Below, piece after piece: positions 20,635 through 30,034 of a stretch of 30,034 nucleotides of DNA. This stretch comes from Hypsibius dujardini (taxonomy: Eukaryota > Tardigrada > Eutardigrada > Parachela > Hypsibiidae). The stretch's first letter is position 1. The number at the start of each line of letters is the position of its first letter. The notes beneath the pieces are model-generated. The model was not told where the DNA came from, did not search any database, and saw only the letters and a list, made by a program, of their open reading frames with translations. Location: NCBI GenBank assembly GCA_001579985.1, contig LRSR01005254.1, positions 6,880 to 36,913 of the forward strand. The letters are read 5' to 3'. A program made the position numbers and the translations under genes.

Positions 20635-23600
20635 ATGGTTGACGTTCTGGGACTGTCAGCAGTCATTGTCTTTTACATAATTATTCTTGGTGTGGGAATA
20701 TGGGCGGGACGGAAGCAGAAGACGACAGCTGATGCAGGAGGACCCAGCAGCGAGGAAGTCATGCTGGCCGGACGAAATATCGGAACAGTGGTGGGAATTT
20801 TCACCATGACCGGTGATTATTTGCAGAAACTCAACATGACCAATTTTTTCATTGGTATTTGTTGAATAATGACGGTCTTCTGTTGTATGGGAACAGCTAC
20901 GTGGGTCGGTGGGGGCTACATCAACGGCACAGCCGAGGTGGTCTTCCGCGGTGGTAAGGGTAACGGACTGGTCTGGTGTCAAGGACCCTTCGGGTATGCT
21001 GTCAGCTTGCTCATTGGTATGCTTCGATTCAAAAAATTATGGTAACTAATTTACTGATAATATGCAGTAAAAAAGAGGGGGAATTTGGTTTTTTTTAGCG
21101 GGCTACTTTTTCGTGGAGAAAATGCGGAGTGCTGGTTACGTGACCATGCTCGATCCGTTTCAGCAGAAATTCGGCCATCGAATGGGCGCGTTGTTATTCA
21201 TCCCGGCACTGCTCGGGGAACTGTTTTGGTCTGCTGCCGTTCTATCCGCACTGGGTATGGTAGTACTTCGCAGCTTGGCCTATATTTGAGACAGGAAAAG
21301 CTAAAGTTAATCAAGTAATCAGTTTTTTACTTCATCATAAATTAATTACTAAAGGAGCACGTTACATTACTTCGAATTTAGTTTTTCTAGTAAGTGTAGA
21401 CATTTTAATTATTTAGTTCAATTGATTAACTTAATATTTTATTTTTTCCCACTTAAATTCTTAATAACCGATAAATAACTTACAGTGAAAGCTGTTTTAG
21501 GTCAGCCCAGTTTGGCCGTTCCAAGCGTGTACCGGGTACAGCAATACTTTTGGCGGTTACAGTTTTGAAGTAAATCGCGGCGTGGCGTGGAAACAATCTT
21601 GCACTGCTTGTTTCCATTAGATGACACATTTCATTTGCTACTCGATTCTAAAATTTCTTTTAGTTTCACTCAAACTAGCAAAAGTCATTGAGGTTACCCC
21701 AACCCTAGCTACGATGATATAATGCCCCATTGAGGACATTTTCAATCTCTCATAAAAACAATTAATTCCAGTTGAGAGGAACACTTAGAAAATATTGGTC
21801 AAATGTGCGGCGATTGGCGAGTGGAGAACTGGGCCAGCCTTACAGGCCCATTTTCCCAATAGTCACAGCAGCTTGGATGCTTCCTAGTAGTACAGCAGGT
21901 GCATGCACGATCTTGACAAACATGGATTCAAATGAAAGCTTAAACAAGCTTATTTGAAAAAAATTAGTTACTATTTAGATAGGTTACAAATCACCCTTAA
22001 AAGTTGTGCCTCAAAGTTGACAATTAGGTTTTCACCAAAAATGCGAGTCTCAAGGTCTGGTACAAGGTCTGGCGTCATACACCTCCGAGTGGCCACGAGA
22101 ACCCGGTACTAGTACTAGTAATGGTTTTAATGATGTCGAACTTTCTCCTCATTTGAGATAGGGGCAACCATAAAAGTGATCGTCGGACTGAGCGACACTT
22201 TGTCGGTGATCGTGTCGGCCATCATTGCTGTGGCCTACACCATGTTTGGTGGACTTTACGCCGTGGCGTATACGGACGTCGTACAGCTCATTTGCATATT
22301 CGTGGGACTGGTACAGTTATACCTAGATCTTACCAGGGTTCCCATAGGGCAATTCTTTAAATTTCGCTTCTATATCTACAGTGGATATGCGTTCCGTTTG
22401 CACTGACGGATGACCGAGTTGCCCCGATCTCCACAACGAAAGATCACTGGCTGGGAGAGTTGGAAGTAAAGACCATCGGAAGCTACATTGACAGCTACAT
22501 GGTTCTGCTGTTGGGCGGCATACCTTGGCAGGTGAAGACGTCTCATTGTGCTTGTAAAACGTCAAGAATACTAATATAAAAGATTAAAAAAGGCTACAAC
22601 CATTTTACCACTTCCTTTTAGTGTGTGGGGCCCAATAGCACCCCGACTATTTCATCCCTCCCTGTGCCCAATAGATTCCTGGCTATTTTACCATCTCTGT
22701 ACACATCCCCAGGGGCCCAGATAGCGCCCCTGCTATTTTACTCGCCCCATGCTGTCCGTTTGTCCATCCGTTATCTGTTTGTCCGTCCGTCCGCTTTCAA
22801 TCCGTCCGTTGTCTATCCGTTGTCCGTCCGGACGGACGGACAACGGATGAACGGACAGCGGGCGAACAATGGACGGACAGCAGGAGGGGTAAAATACCAG
22901 GGGCGCTATTTCAGTCCCTGGTGATGTATACAGCGAGGGTAAAATAGCCACTTCGTAACGAAAATATAATTCCATTTGAATGATTTGAATTGATATATAT
23001 ATATTTCGGATATATATTTCTGCATAGGCGTACTTTCAAAGAGTGTTGTCCTCAAGAACCACGCGAGGAGCCAAGCTCCTAAGCTACGTCGCCTTTGTAG
23101 GCTGCTCCGTCATGTGCATCCCCTCCATCCTAATCGGCGCAATCGCATCATCAGCCGGTAAAAACATCTACCTCGATTTGTCTTTCACAAAATACGTTTA
23201 ACCTTTAACTGTAATAAATCATATGTTCAGATTGGACAAACACAACCTTCGGACGGACGCCCGGCGCGAACGGCGATGAGTCCGAGGCGCGGCTGATCCT
23301 CCCGCTCGTCCTTCAGAACTTCAACCCAGCCTTCGTCTCCTTCATCGGACTGGGCGCTGTCTCCGCGGCCGTGATGAGCTCCGCGGACTCCTCCATCCTC
23401 AGTGCGAGCTCCATGTTTGCGTGGAACATCTATCGACCCCTCGTCCGCCCCAAAGTAAACCATAACACCCAACTAATGTTGTTTAGATTAATTTAAAATA
23501 TTACTTAAAATGCCCAACAACATGCCTTTTATTTTAAATTAAATTAAGCTAAATTTCATTTAAAATCAATTTTGGCTGAGGTCAAGTTTTAGTTTAATTT

Positions 23601-24851
23601 AAATTTGGGACCGCGCCTAATATTAATTCTTATTTAATTTAGGCGTTCTAGCTGGGATGGACATCAAGATTATTTTTTCAATATAAATTTATTGACGTTT
23701 TACAGTCACATCTTGATTGATGAATTAAGGGAATGGGACAAATATTATCAATCGATCAATCGTGCCCGTACATTAGAAGCATCGGTTGTTCCACCACTAG
23801 AGACTTATCTATTGATTAATTGCATTGAAGTGCCGAAACCGTCTCATTTTATCGAACAAATTCCGTGAAGTTTTGCGATTAAAGTATCACAGAACAGCAA
23901 GTGAAACATGCGAAATGACAGTTTTGCAGGATTTAAAAATTTATACAATGGCTTCATAAACTAAAAATATAATATTTAATGTAAACGATTTAAATTAACT
24001 GATAAGAGAATTTTAGATTAATTTTTTTAAATTTTGTTTAACTTTATGCTGGATTCAATGATTTTAAAATCACATTTTGCCCAATTAAAATTAAATTGAA
24101 TTTAAATTCTAAAAGTTGATTTAAACAACACTATACGGTACTTGACCTAATATAACGAAATTGGGCTTTCAATCAATGGCTACCTTTCCAGGCTTCGGAC
24201 CGCGAAATTTTATGGGTGATGAAGTTCGCTGTCTTCACAATGGGAGCGATGGCCACTGTCCTGGCCATCTTTATCCCCTCCGTCTACGGTCTGTACTTCC
24301 TCTGCTCGGACCTGGTCTACTGTGTCCTCTTCCCGCAGCTCGTCCTGGTCCTCTACTACTCCAGCGTCAACACTTACGGTTCCCTCGCGGGATACCTCGT
24401 CGGGATGGTCCTCCGTCTCCTCGGCGGGGAGGTGATCCTCGGTCTGCCGGCGGCTGTTCGCTACTTTTACTACGCGGAACACGACACCACCGGTGACGGA
24501 AACCTAGACACGGTGATTCAGCTCTTTCCCTTTCGAACCTTCGCTATGCTCATCAGCTTACTCACCATCGTCGGGGTGAGCGCGTTGACGAAATTCCTGT
24601 TTGTCCGGAAGCGAATCCTCTCCAAGAGGTGGGATGTTTTTCAGTGCTTCCAAGAGCTGGACGTGACCACGTTGGAGTACACATCCGAACCGCCTCCACC
24701 GGAGAGTCCAGCCCCGATGGCTGACAGGAGTGGCTGGGAAATACCCGAACTACCGTCGCCGTATCAGAGAAAGGTGCCTAGATCCGTTGGGGTAATCCAC
24801 TACGCGGTGGAAGTGGAAGACAACGGGGGCTATCTTACAACTGTCTTATGA
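20635..24851 (+). CDS. SLC5A7-like (ChT): high-affinity choline transporter, copy 2 (SLC5A7 family)
   Basis: Eight exons: 20635-20812, 20897-21016, 21099-21254, 22162-22310, 22382-22531, 23028-23157, 23231-23454, 24192-24851. They sum to 1767 nt, 588 aa. Exons 1-7 have exactly the same lengths and phases as copy 1; exon 8 is 36 nt shorter in the tail. The same CHT signatures are intact, including [42 protein letters not shown] and [13 protein letters not shown]. No frameshift or stop was found, so both copies look functional. The start at 20635 aligns with copy 1; the frame stays open upstream to 20530, but that part is probably 5' UTR. Introns 3, 5 and 7 are much longer than in copy 1 (907, 496 and 737 bp), while intron 1 is nearly identical. 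The tail ends YLTTVL, again a class I PDZ-type terminus. Two poly(A) signals follow. Confidence 0.97.
22680..22950. mobile_element. palindromic foldback/MITE in choline transporter copy 2 intron 5
   Basis: Near-complete palindrome of about 270 bp. The left end is TGGCTATTTTACC and the right end GGTAAAATAGCCA. Arms continue through CTGTACACATCCCCAGGG beside CTGTATACATCACCAGGG, then ATAGCGCCCCTG and ATGCTGTCCG beside CTGCTGTCCG. The core is a CCGT-rich tract centred near 22830 (GTCCGTCCGGACGGAC, perfectly palindromic). A related half-unit (GGGCCCAATAGCACCCC) lies just outside at about 22628-22645, so an earlier partial copy may be present. No coding capacity. Confidence 0.85.
23455..24191. other. 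long AT-rich intron 7 of choline transporter copy 2
   Basis: 737 bp against 55 bp in copy 1. It is rich in TTTAAATTAA-type sequence. I see no coding sequence and no clear inverted repeat beyond low-complexity matches. Confidence 0.6.
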
Positions 24852-24857
24852 GGGTCA

Positions 24858-24863
24858 AATAAA
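24858..24863 (+). terminator. poly(A) signal of choline transporter copy 2
   Basis: AATAAA 7 nt after the stop codon, with a second overlapping pair (AATAAATAAA) at 24891-24900. Either could serve as 3' end signal. The converging JKAMP gene stops at 25030, leaving less than 180 bp between the two stop codons. Confidence 0.6.
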
Positions 24864-25029
24864 GAATTCGGAAAGATTGGCGGAAAAGGAAATAAATAAA
24901 AACGGTTTAGAAAAGGTGTTTTGAAAGGGGTAGACATCCCTGAAAACTCCAAGTCTATCACAGATATACAGATCGCACACACACTGAATGCGGTTGAGTC
25001 GCGCGGCAGTGGGGGGGGGGGAATTGAGT

Positions 25030-25594
25030 CTACTCGAAGTAGTCGTAGTATTTGGTAGGGTCCGTGAAACGGATGGTGCTGATGTAGACCACCGTGGGCA
25101 CGGGGATGCAACTGAGGAACACCGCGTAGGACGCGATGAGGGAGGGGAAGTGCGCGAGCGAGAGAACGCCGAACGCGAGGACTAGCCAGTGCAGCAGCAG
25201 GATGGTCAGGCTGTGGGGACTGGTGAAGAGTTTCCGGCACAGCTTTGAAACAGTCTGAAACGACAGAGAGAACAGGGTGAGATAAGATGTCAATAACGTG
25301 GATGACATCAACAAGGTGACAAGAATGGCAGTTTAAACTGAAACCCCACCTGGTCAGGCGTGATGGCGTACTGAACGGTAGAACTGACCACGGAAAGGAC
25401 AACACTGGCGTAGGGAAAGACGTAATCTGCAAATTGCAATGAACGAATGTGAAGCATAGAATACGGGTGAATCGTGAAAAGAGTCTGAATCGCGCAGCTT
25501 CACTTCATACATGTGGACGGTCAGGCAACCGACTCTATCTACTAGGAGGTAGACAGATAAACAGACAGTCAGGCAGACAAACAGATAGAGATAC

Positions 25595-25631
<37 letters not shown>

Positions 25632-27236
25632 TAGGCAGGCAGACAAACATACATACAGCTAGACAGAGAGACAGACAAACAGACCGACAGGCATACACAT
25701 TAACAGATAGAGAATTAGAGAGGCAGAAAAACAAACAGGTTGACAGACAAATAGGCAGAAAAATAGACAAACAGGAGACAAAGATCGACAGCCAGACAGA
25801 ATACCATAATACAAGTCCACCACAGAGTTTTCCTTACATATCACTCCCGCTAGGCAGGCATGCATAACCAGCCACACTGGATACTGGTAGAGCGAAGCCA
25901 AGATGGCATTCTTCGCTAAGTCGTGGCTCCAGGGTGAGCGTGCCAGGAGGCCACGGAAAGCCAGCATGAAGATTAGGGAGAAGAAAATGTACGCGAACAC
26001 CATCGAATACCTGAAGAAAAAAACCAGCTTGATCACATAGCACTGCACCGCTCGCGCTCTTATGAGGAATTATGGGGAAAATAAATCTTACAATGGGTAG
26101 ACAATTTCCTGTGTACAGCGGACCGAGTTGACGTAATCCGGCTTGGGGTTGAAAAAGAGAGTGTACCAGTCCGTCAAACGGTTGACGCCGCAGGACTTAA
26201 TCTGCAGGGAGATGAAGAAGCCCTGAACAATTTCGATCGAGAAGAACCGCAAATTATTCCAGTTACAAATCAAGGCACACTTACACTGAAAGAGCCGTCC
26301 TCCTTTGAGCGAAATAAAACTATCGTTAGGAAAGCCGCCAGGGCAGCTTCACAAAGATTTGAGAGCTGCAGAAGCACATACGTATGCCTGAAATAAACAA
26401 TTATTGTACCGAAGACAACTTCAAAGACAGATAAGCAGACAGACAGACCAGCAAAAACACAGGCAGATATACAGACAGTTACCACTAAACGCAAACACAA
26501 AGACGGGGCAGATGAAGGGTAGACAAACAGAAAGAAAGAAAGACAGACAGACAAAAGAAGACAAGGACAGCAGGTAAACAGACAGGCAGACAGACACACA
26601 AGACATACAGGGCTTAAGGCAGGCAGGTAGGCGAACAGATAGCTAGCCAGACAGACAGCCTTTTTGAGAGATGATCAGGCAAGACAGCACGAAGAAGACT
26701 TTAATCAAGTATGACTTACTTCCGCCAGTTCCGAAAGACCATATCAAGGATAGCGCCGTTAAGAATGAGCGGCAAGAGCGCCATAAATGCTAAATACATC
26801 CAGTCATATAAGAACAAGGTATTGACGCAGGGATGGCAGATATCATCGTTGGGATCCGGCCGAGAACCTCGTGGGCAAGCCTGGAAAAATAACACGGCGC
26901 ATGCTAACACTGTCCCTGTAGAAATAAGCCCCGCCTTAATTAATCCGAGCCAATAGAAATTGAGAATATTTTTTATGCACGTTCCCTGTCGTGCTACACG
27001 TTAACGCATTACACATACGGGAGGAAACGATAGGGCTTAAAACCGTTTTTTTTATAACAGTTGCCTCATTCAGAACAGGGATTTTGTTATCATACAAGGA
27101 TGGTTTTCCCACGTACCGAGCATTCCGAGAGTTCACCACTGCCCAGTACCGTCTTTCCACAGTACAGCCCGGGACAGGAGACTGCAGCGCTCCGTTGCTG
27201 AACATATTTCGTGTAGGATGTCAAGTTATAGGACAT
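25030..27236 (-). CDS. JKAMP: JNK1/MAPK8-associated membrane protein (JKAMP/JAMP)
   Basis: Seven exons from high to low: 27236-27117, 26880-26720, 26387-26285, 26222-26092, 26010-25838, 25426-25350, 25254-25030. They sum to 990 nt, 329 aa plus TAG (vertebrate protein about 310 aa), all GT-AG and in phase. The luminal N-terminus has the conserved cysteines CPGLYCGK, CSACPRGSRP and ICHPC. Then follow LYDWMYLAFMALLPL (TM1), RLTDWYTLFFNPKPDYV, RCTQEIVYPLYSMVFAYIFF and a C-terminal FTDPTKYYDYFE, each matching human JAMP (for example SDWYTMLYNPSPDYV). In mammals JAMP is a seven-pass ER/plasma membrane protein that prolongs JNK1 activity and recruits proteasomes and ERAD factors such as RNF5. Exon 1 was found by frame and homology; the ATG at 27236 has context GGAAATG. 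Introns 25427-25837 and 26388-26719 are largely (CAGA)n. It converges tail-to-tail with choline transporter copy 2. Confidence 0.95.
25541..25800. repeat. (CAGA)n microsatellite in JKAMP intron
   Basis: The purest part is near 25596-25630 (CAGA units in a row), flanked by imperfect CAGG/CAAA/CATA variants over about 260 bp of intron 25427-25837. Cys/Leu/Val-rich frames on the minus strand across it are artefacts. Confidence 0.9.
26420..26660. repeat. imperfect (CAGA)n microsatellite in JKAMP intron
   Basis: Interrupted CAGA/AAGA/CAGG units across intron 26388-26719. Same class as the tract in 25541-25800. Confidence 0.85.
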
Positions 27237-28140
27237 TTCCGCAGCGGAAACCGGGAATTTCGCATGAAAAATGAGGGACGTCTTCAGCGGCTCCCTCCAA
27301 TAAAATACCCGAAACTTCTCCCAAAGTCAGTACAAGAGCAGTCACTCGGTGTTAACCAATGCAGAATTCAATTCTTTCAAGAACACGGAGCTCCGGGTGA
27401 ATGGGGAGGGGGGAGGGAGTAAACTAAGACAAAATCGGCGACTCCAGAGAGTGAAAAATCGCTGCCGCTCTCCTTCTCCGAAAAACTACCCGAAACTTTT
27501 TCCGCTCTAATTTGAAAGTGCTCCTCGGGGTATCCTACTGTTAAAAATCCAATGCCGATTTTGGTCTCCAGAGCTTCAGGGCAAGCGGGAACGGGAAGTG
27601 CGCAAAATCAATCAATCCAGCAGAGGGGAAGATCTCCGCGGCGTCCTTCCGAAAAGCGCCCGAAACTATTTTGCTTGTCAGTGAAAAATTCCGCCACCAG
27701 CGTTTTCCAATATGAAAGACAGTTTCCTCTTCGGTGCCAAAAGCTTCGGGGAATGAGTCGAAAGAAACTGCAAGAAAACTGCGAAGAACCGCAGACGCCA
27801 GAGGAAGAGATTTCAAACACCGAAGGAAATCTCCGCGGAAACAAATTTCCCTGGAACGCTAATCCGACGCAATCTAACTGGATTGTAAATTCGTTTTGTA
27901 TTCCTCGCAGGGCTGCTTCGGTACTTCGGCGATGATTTGAAATCGCTCGGAAGGGAAAGGGACGGGGATGGCGTGAAAATGGCAGGAATGATAACTCGTA
28001 CGTCTTCTGAATCCAAAGAAGACTCAAATTGTACGTCCCAAGTTTCCACCCCGAATACGAAGAACGGTTGCAAAGACTTTGCAGATCGATATTTTAGTTT
28101 TACGAAAAATCCATGAAACACCTGAGGAGCAGCATGAAAA
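27237..28140. repeat. degenerate ~178-bp tandem repeat upstream of JKAMP
   Basis: Three to four diverged units. The motif ACCCGAAACTT recurs near 27308, 27489 and 27659 (GCCCGAAACTA). GAGCTCCGGGTGAATGG, GAGCTTCAGGGCAAGCG and AAGCTTCGGGGAATGAG lie near 27389, 27571 and 27749. CCAATGC recurs near 27356 and 27549, with CCAATATG at 27708. TCTCCGCGG appears at 27633 and 27831. The spacings (159-198, mostly 170-182 bp) agree between motifs. The region is relatively GC-rich and purine-rich. Frames here (plus 27552-27935, minus 27608-28027) are open but look like repeat by-products. The JKAMP promoter and 5' UTR must lie in the first part. Confidence 0.6.
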
Positions 28141-29230
28141 ATTTAAAATAGATAACCGAAGTGTGGAATTTGATGGCAATGCGATGGAATTTGATGGCAT
28201 TCAGATTTGATTTATTTCCTGTGACTTTGGCCACAAGACTGCCCCCCAATACTAGTAACTGCAAATTAAATTTTAAAGCAAAATTTGACTTGAACTATTT
28301 TGAATCATTTTAGCAACTAAATATTAATTCAATTCAACTATTGAATTTAATTTAAATATTTCGATTCATTTAAATATTCAGTTTAATTTAAATATTCAAT
28401 ATAATTTAATAATTTAAATATTTTTTAAATATTTATAATTTTAATTTACTCAGACTGGTTTTAAGAATGTTTTTATTAAATTTTGTTTTTACTAATTGCA
28501 TTATTATATATTTTTTGAAAATGATAAGGATTCTGAAAATTTCATTGTAAATCTTACTTACGGGCCTTTTCCAGAAAAGTAAACTAGCAAACGCCATTAA
28601 GGCTTCTATTATCTCTGGAACCATATTTCTTTTCTTTATGCAGTAGATCAAAGAGTACAATAGTTTTAGGAATTTTATTTCACGCTTTTTTTAAAAACTT
28701 TTTCCTTGTATTATTGCCTTTCCTTAGTCGTATCAGTTGTCCTGGTCCCCATCGTGACGAATTATGGGCTAGTACCTACTCAAAATAAATGATATTATTT
28801 GAAAGTGTATTAGCAGTTGATTTTGGACTCTATCGGCGGTATGAAATGGAGACGACACGGTGAACCCTTCAACGGATGTCTGCGACACCGGGTCTACCGC
28901 TTATCAGTCTCAGAGACTATCACGCTTCTTTTTGGCATAGAACCGTGAAGTATGACACTTACTGGGCAGCTGTCTTTGCTGCATCATTCCGGGGAGGACC
29001 TCGCGGATTGAGTGATAAATATTACAGGATGGTCAACTCGATAGGGTCGAGCCGCTGGACAGTCAGGCACCTCAGCAAGATGCCGGTAATGCAACAGGCA
29101 CGGTTAACCGGATTAGCATTGGATACGACGCGATGGATATGGTCCCGTCAGCCATCAACTATCAAACAAACCAGTACGCCCTACCTTGCAATCTTTTAAA
29201 CGGGAAGGGGTAAGCAGCAGCATAATTTAA
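28141..29230. other. AT-rich intergenic region
   Basis: Begins with a two-copy 21-bp repeat (TGGAATTTGATGGCA, about 28164-28200), then TTTAAATATT-rich low-complexity DNA (about 28317-28445). A 107-codon open frame at 28876-29199 has no recognisable similarity or splice context, and I do not call it a gene. Confidence 0.5.
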
Positions 29231-29299
29231 TTGTTTGTTTGTTTGTCTGCCTACCTGCCTGCCTGCCTGCCTGCCTGCCTACCTGCCTGCTTGCTTGCC

Positions 29300-29364
<65 letters not shown>

Positions 29365-29445
29365 GCCGGACTGCCTTTTGCATACCTGTGTGTCTGTATG
29401 TCTCTCTGTCTGTCTCTCTGTTTGGCTGTCTGTCTGCATCTTTTT
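29231..29445. repeat. (CTGC)n/(CTGT)n compound microsatellite
   Basis: CTGC/CTAC units (about 29246-29299) followed by an uninterrupted run of about 16 CTGT units (about 29300-29364) and a decayed tail to about 29440. This is the purest tetranucleotide tract in the window. It keeps all six frames open in part, which explains the long Cys/Leu/Ser and Arg/Gln/Thr frames on both strands. Confidence 0.95.
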
Positions 29446-30034
29446 TATTGACTTTTCTTATCTGCTGTCCGTTGTATCGGGCTGTACGTAGTGTGAATTG
29501 ATTTATCAAAACCTTTCTTGATAGAACAAAGGTGAAAAGGTTATACGCAACATTGGGTTTGAAAAGAAACTGAGGCGTGGCTAAATAAGATCGATCCGAG
29601 ATGTAGTGGTACCCATTGATTTGTGAATTGTTTGGTTAGCCAATTTTTAGCCTTCTATCTTTCTTATGCAACAATCCGCGTAGCTGTAGTCGGTCCTGAA
29701 TCCGTGGGGCTTGATGCTTTTCCTTCGGATTGACTGGATGAATGCCCAGGCTGGGATGGAATTGTTCTTCGTTACTGTTGAGTGAAATTTTCATCTTTAG
29801 AAGTATTTTCCGGTTTTTTTCCGTAGCTGATAACGAGGATACAGTTGTGTTTGCAACAGCTTCCGGCTGTAAGTCGGACCACCCTCTTTTGGTTTAAACA
29901 TAAACCACCCTATTGCATTGGCGAATTCCCACAAACCATGAGCGGTAAAATTGATTGCTTGATTTTTCCAACAACTCAATTGAATATTCTTTCTATTGAT
30001 CGATTGATTGAGAACGGCATCTCCTCAACCTGTT
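29446..30034. other. non-coding end of window
   Basis: No gene, RNA or repeat recognised. Short frames (for example minus 29797-29979) have no supporting evidence. Confidence 0.45.

Noticed and set aside
23455-24191. Possible AT-rich foldback in choline transporter copy 2 intron 7
   Set aside because: Apparent matches between ends consist of TTTAAATT-type low-complexity sequence and are not convincing by eye.
24161-24496. Plus-strand frame with Pro/Arg/Leu-rich product
   Set aside because: Out-of-frame shadow of choline transporter exon 8.
25354-26599. Cys/Leu/Val-rich minus-strand frames over the JKAMP introns
   Set aside because: They are (CAGA)n intron repeats joined to real JKAMP exon pieces; the spliced model has proper GT-AG boundaries.
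27552-28027. Overlapping 127- and 139-codon frames on opposite strands
   Set aside because: They lie in the degenerate ~178-bp repeat, overlap each other, and have no recognisable protein features.
28876-29199. 107-codon plus-strand frame
   Set aside because: It has an ATG and ordinary composition but no recognisable domain or splice context, and it borders a microsatellite. Too weak to call.
29231-29509. Several long Cys-rich and Arg/Gln/Thr-rich frames on both strands
   Set aside because: Produced by the CTGC/CTGT microsatellite; the repeat has no stops in several frames.

Overview
This window is eukaryotic nuclear DNA from an invertebrate animal with a fairly compact genome. Genes are split by GT-AG introns of about 55-1,375 bp, gene spacing is short, and all recognisable products are metazoan proteins. 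There are no operons or bacterial signals. The species cannot be fixed from sequence alone. The divergent class A GPCR and the compact layout made me think of an ecdysozoan such as a tardigrade, but that is a low-confidence inference.

Layout. On the minus strand, from low to high coordinate: a PDAP1/PP28 phosphoprotein gene (1183-3206), a RalGPS-type Ral guanine nucleotide exchange factor (4086-8686), a class A orphan GPCR in three exons (9241-13087), a small secreted 8-cysteine protein (14228-14638) and a JKAMP/JAMP seven-pass ER membrane protein (25030-27236). On the plus strand are two complete tandem copies of an SLC5A7-type high-affinity choline transporter (16856-19428 and 20635-24851). 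Each has eight exons with identical exon lengths for exons 1-7 and identical intron phases. I rebuilt exon joins by hand. All six multi-exon models close in frame and give family-typical lengths: 206, 553, 392, 600, 588 and 329 aa.

The genes do not form one pathway. Choline uptake supports acetylcholine synthesis. RalGPS activates Ral GTPases. JKAMP links ER-associated degradation to the proteasome. PDAP1 is a CK2-type phosphoprotein. The GPCR is an orphan.

The most unusual content is non-coding. Several unrelated long inverted-repeat (foldback/MITE-like) elements sit mainly inside introns. The most striking one, 11389-12743, fills almost all of GPCR intron 1. Its terminal inverted repeats end 8 and 12 nt from the splice sites and a 9-bp direct repeat spans both splice junctions, which is what an introner-type intron gain would look like. 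A second foldback is nested in its right arm, and a relic of its tip lies in the next intron. The choline transporter copies show a mosaic of ~97% identical and ~77% identical blocks, with one nearly unchanged intron, pointing to gene conversion. Other repeats include inverted arrays of a degenerate ~16-nt repeat (15.4-16.3 kb), a degenerate ~178-bp tandem repeat upstream of JKAMP, a ~21-bp minisatellite, and at least six (CAGA/CTGT)n microsatellites.
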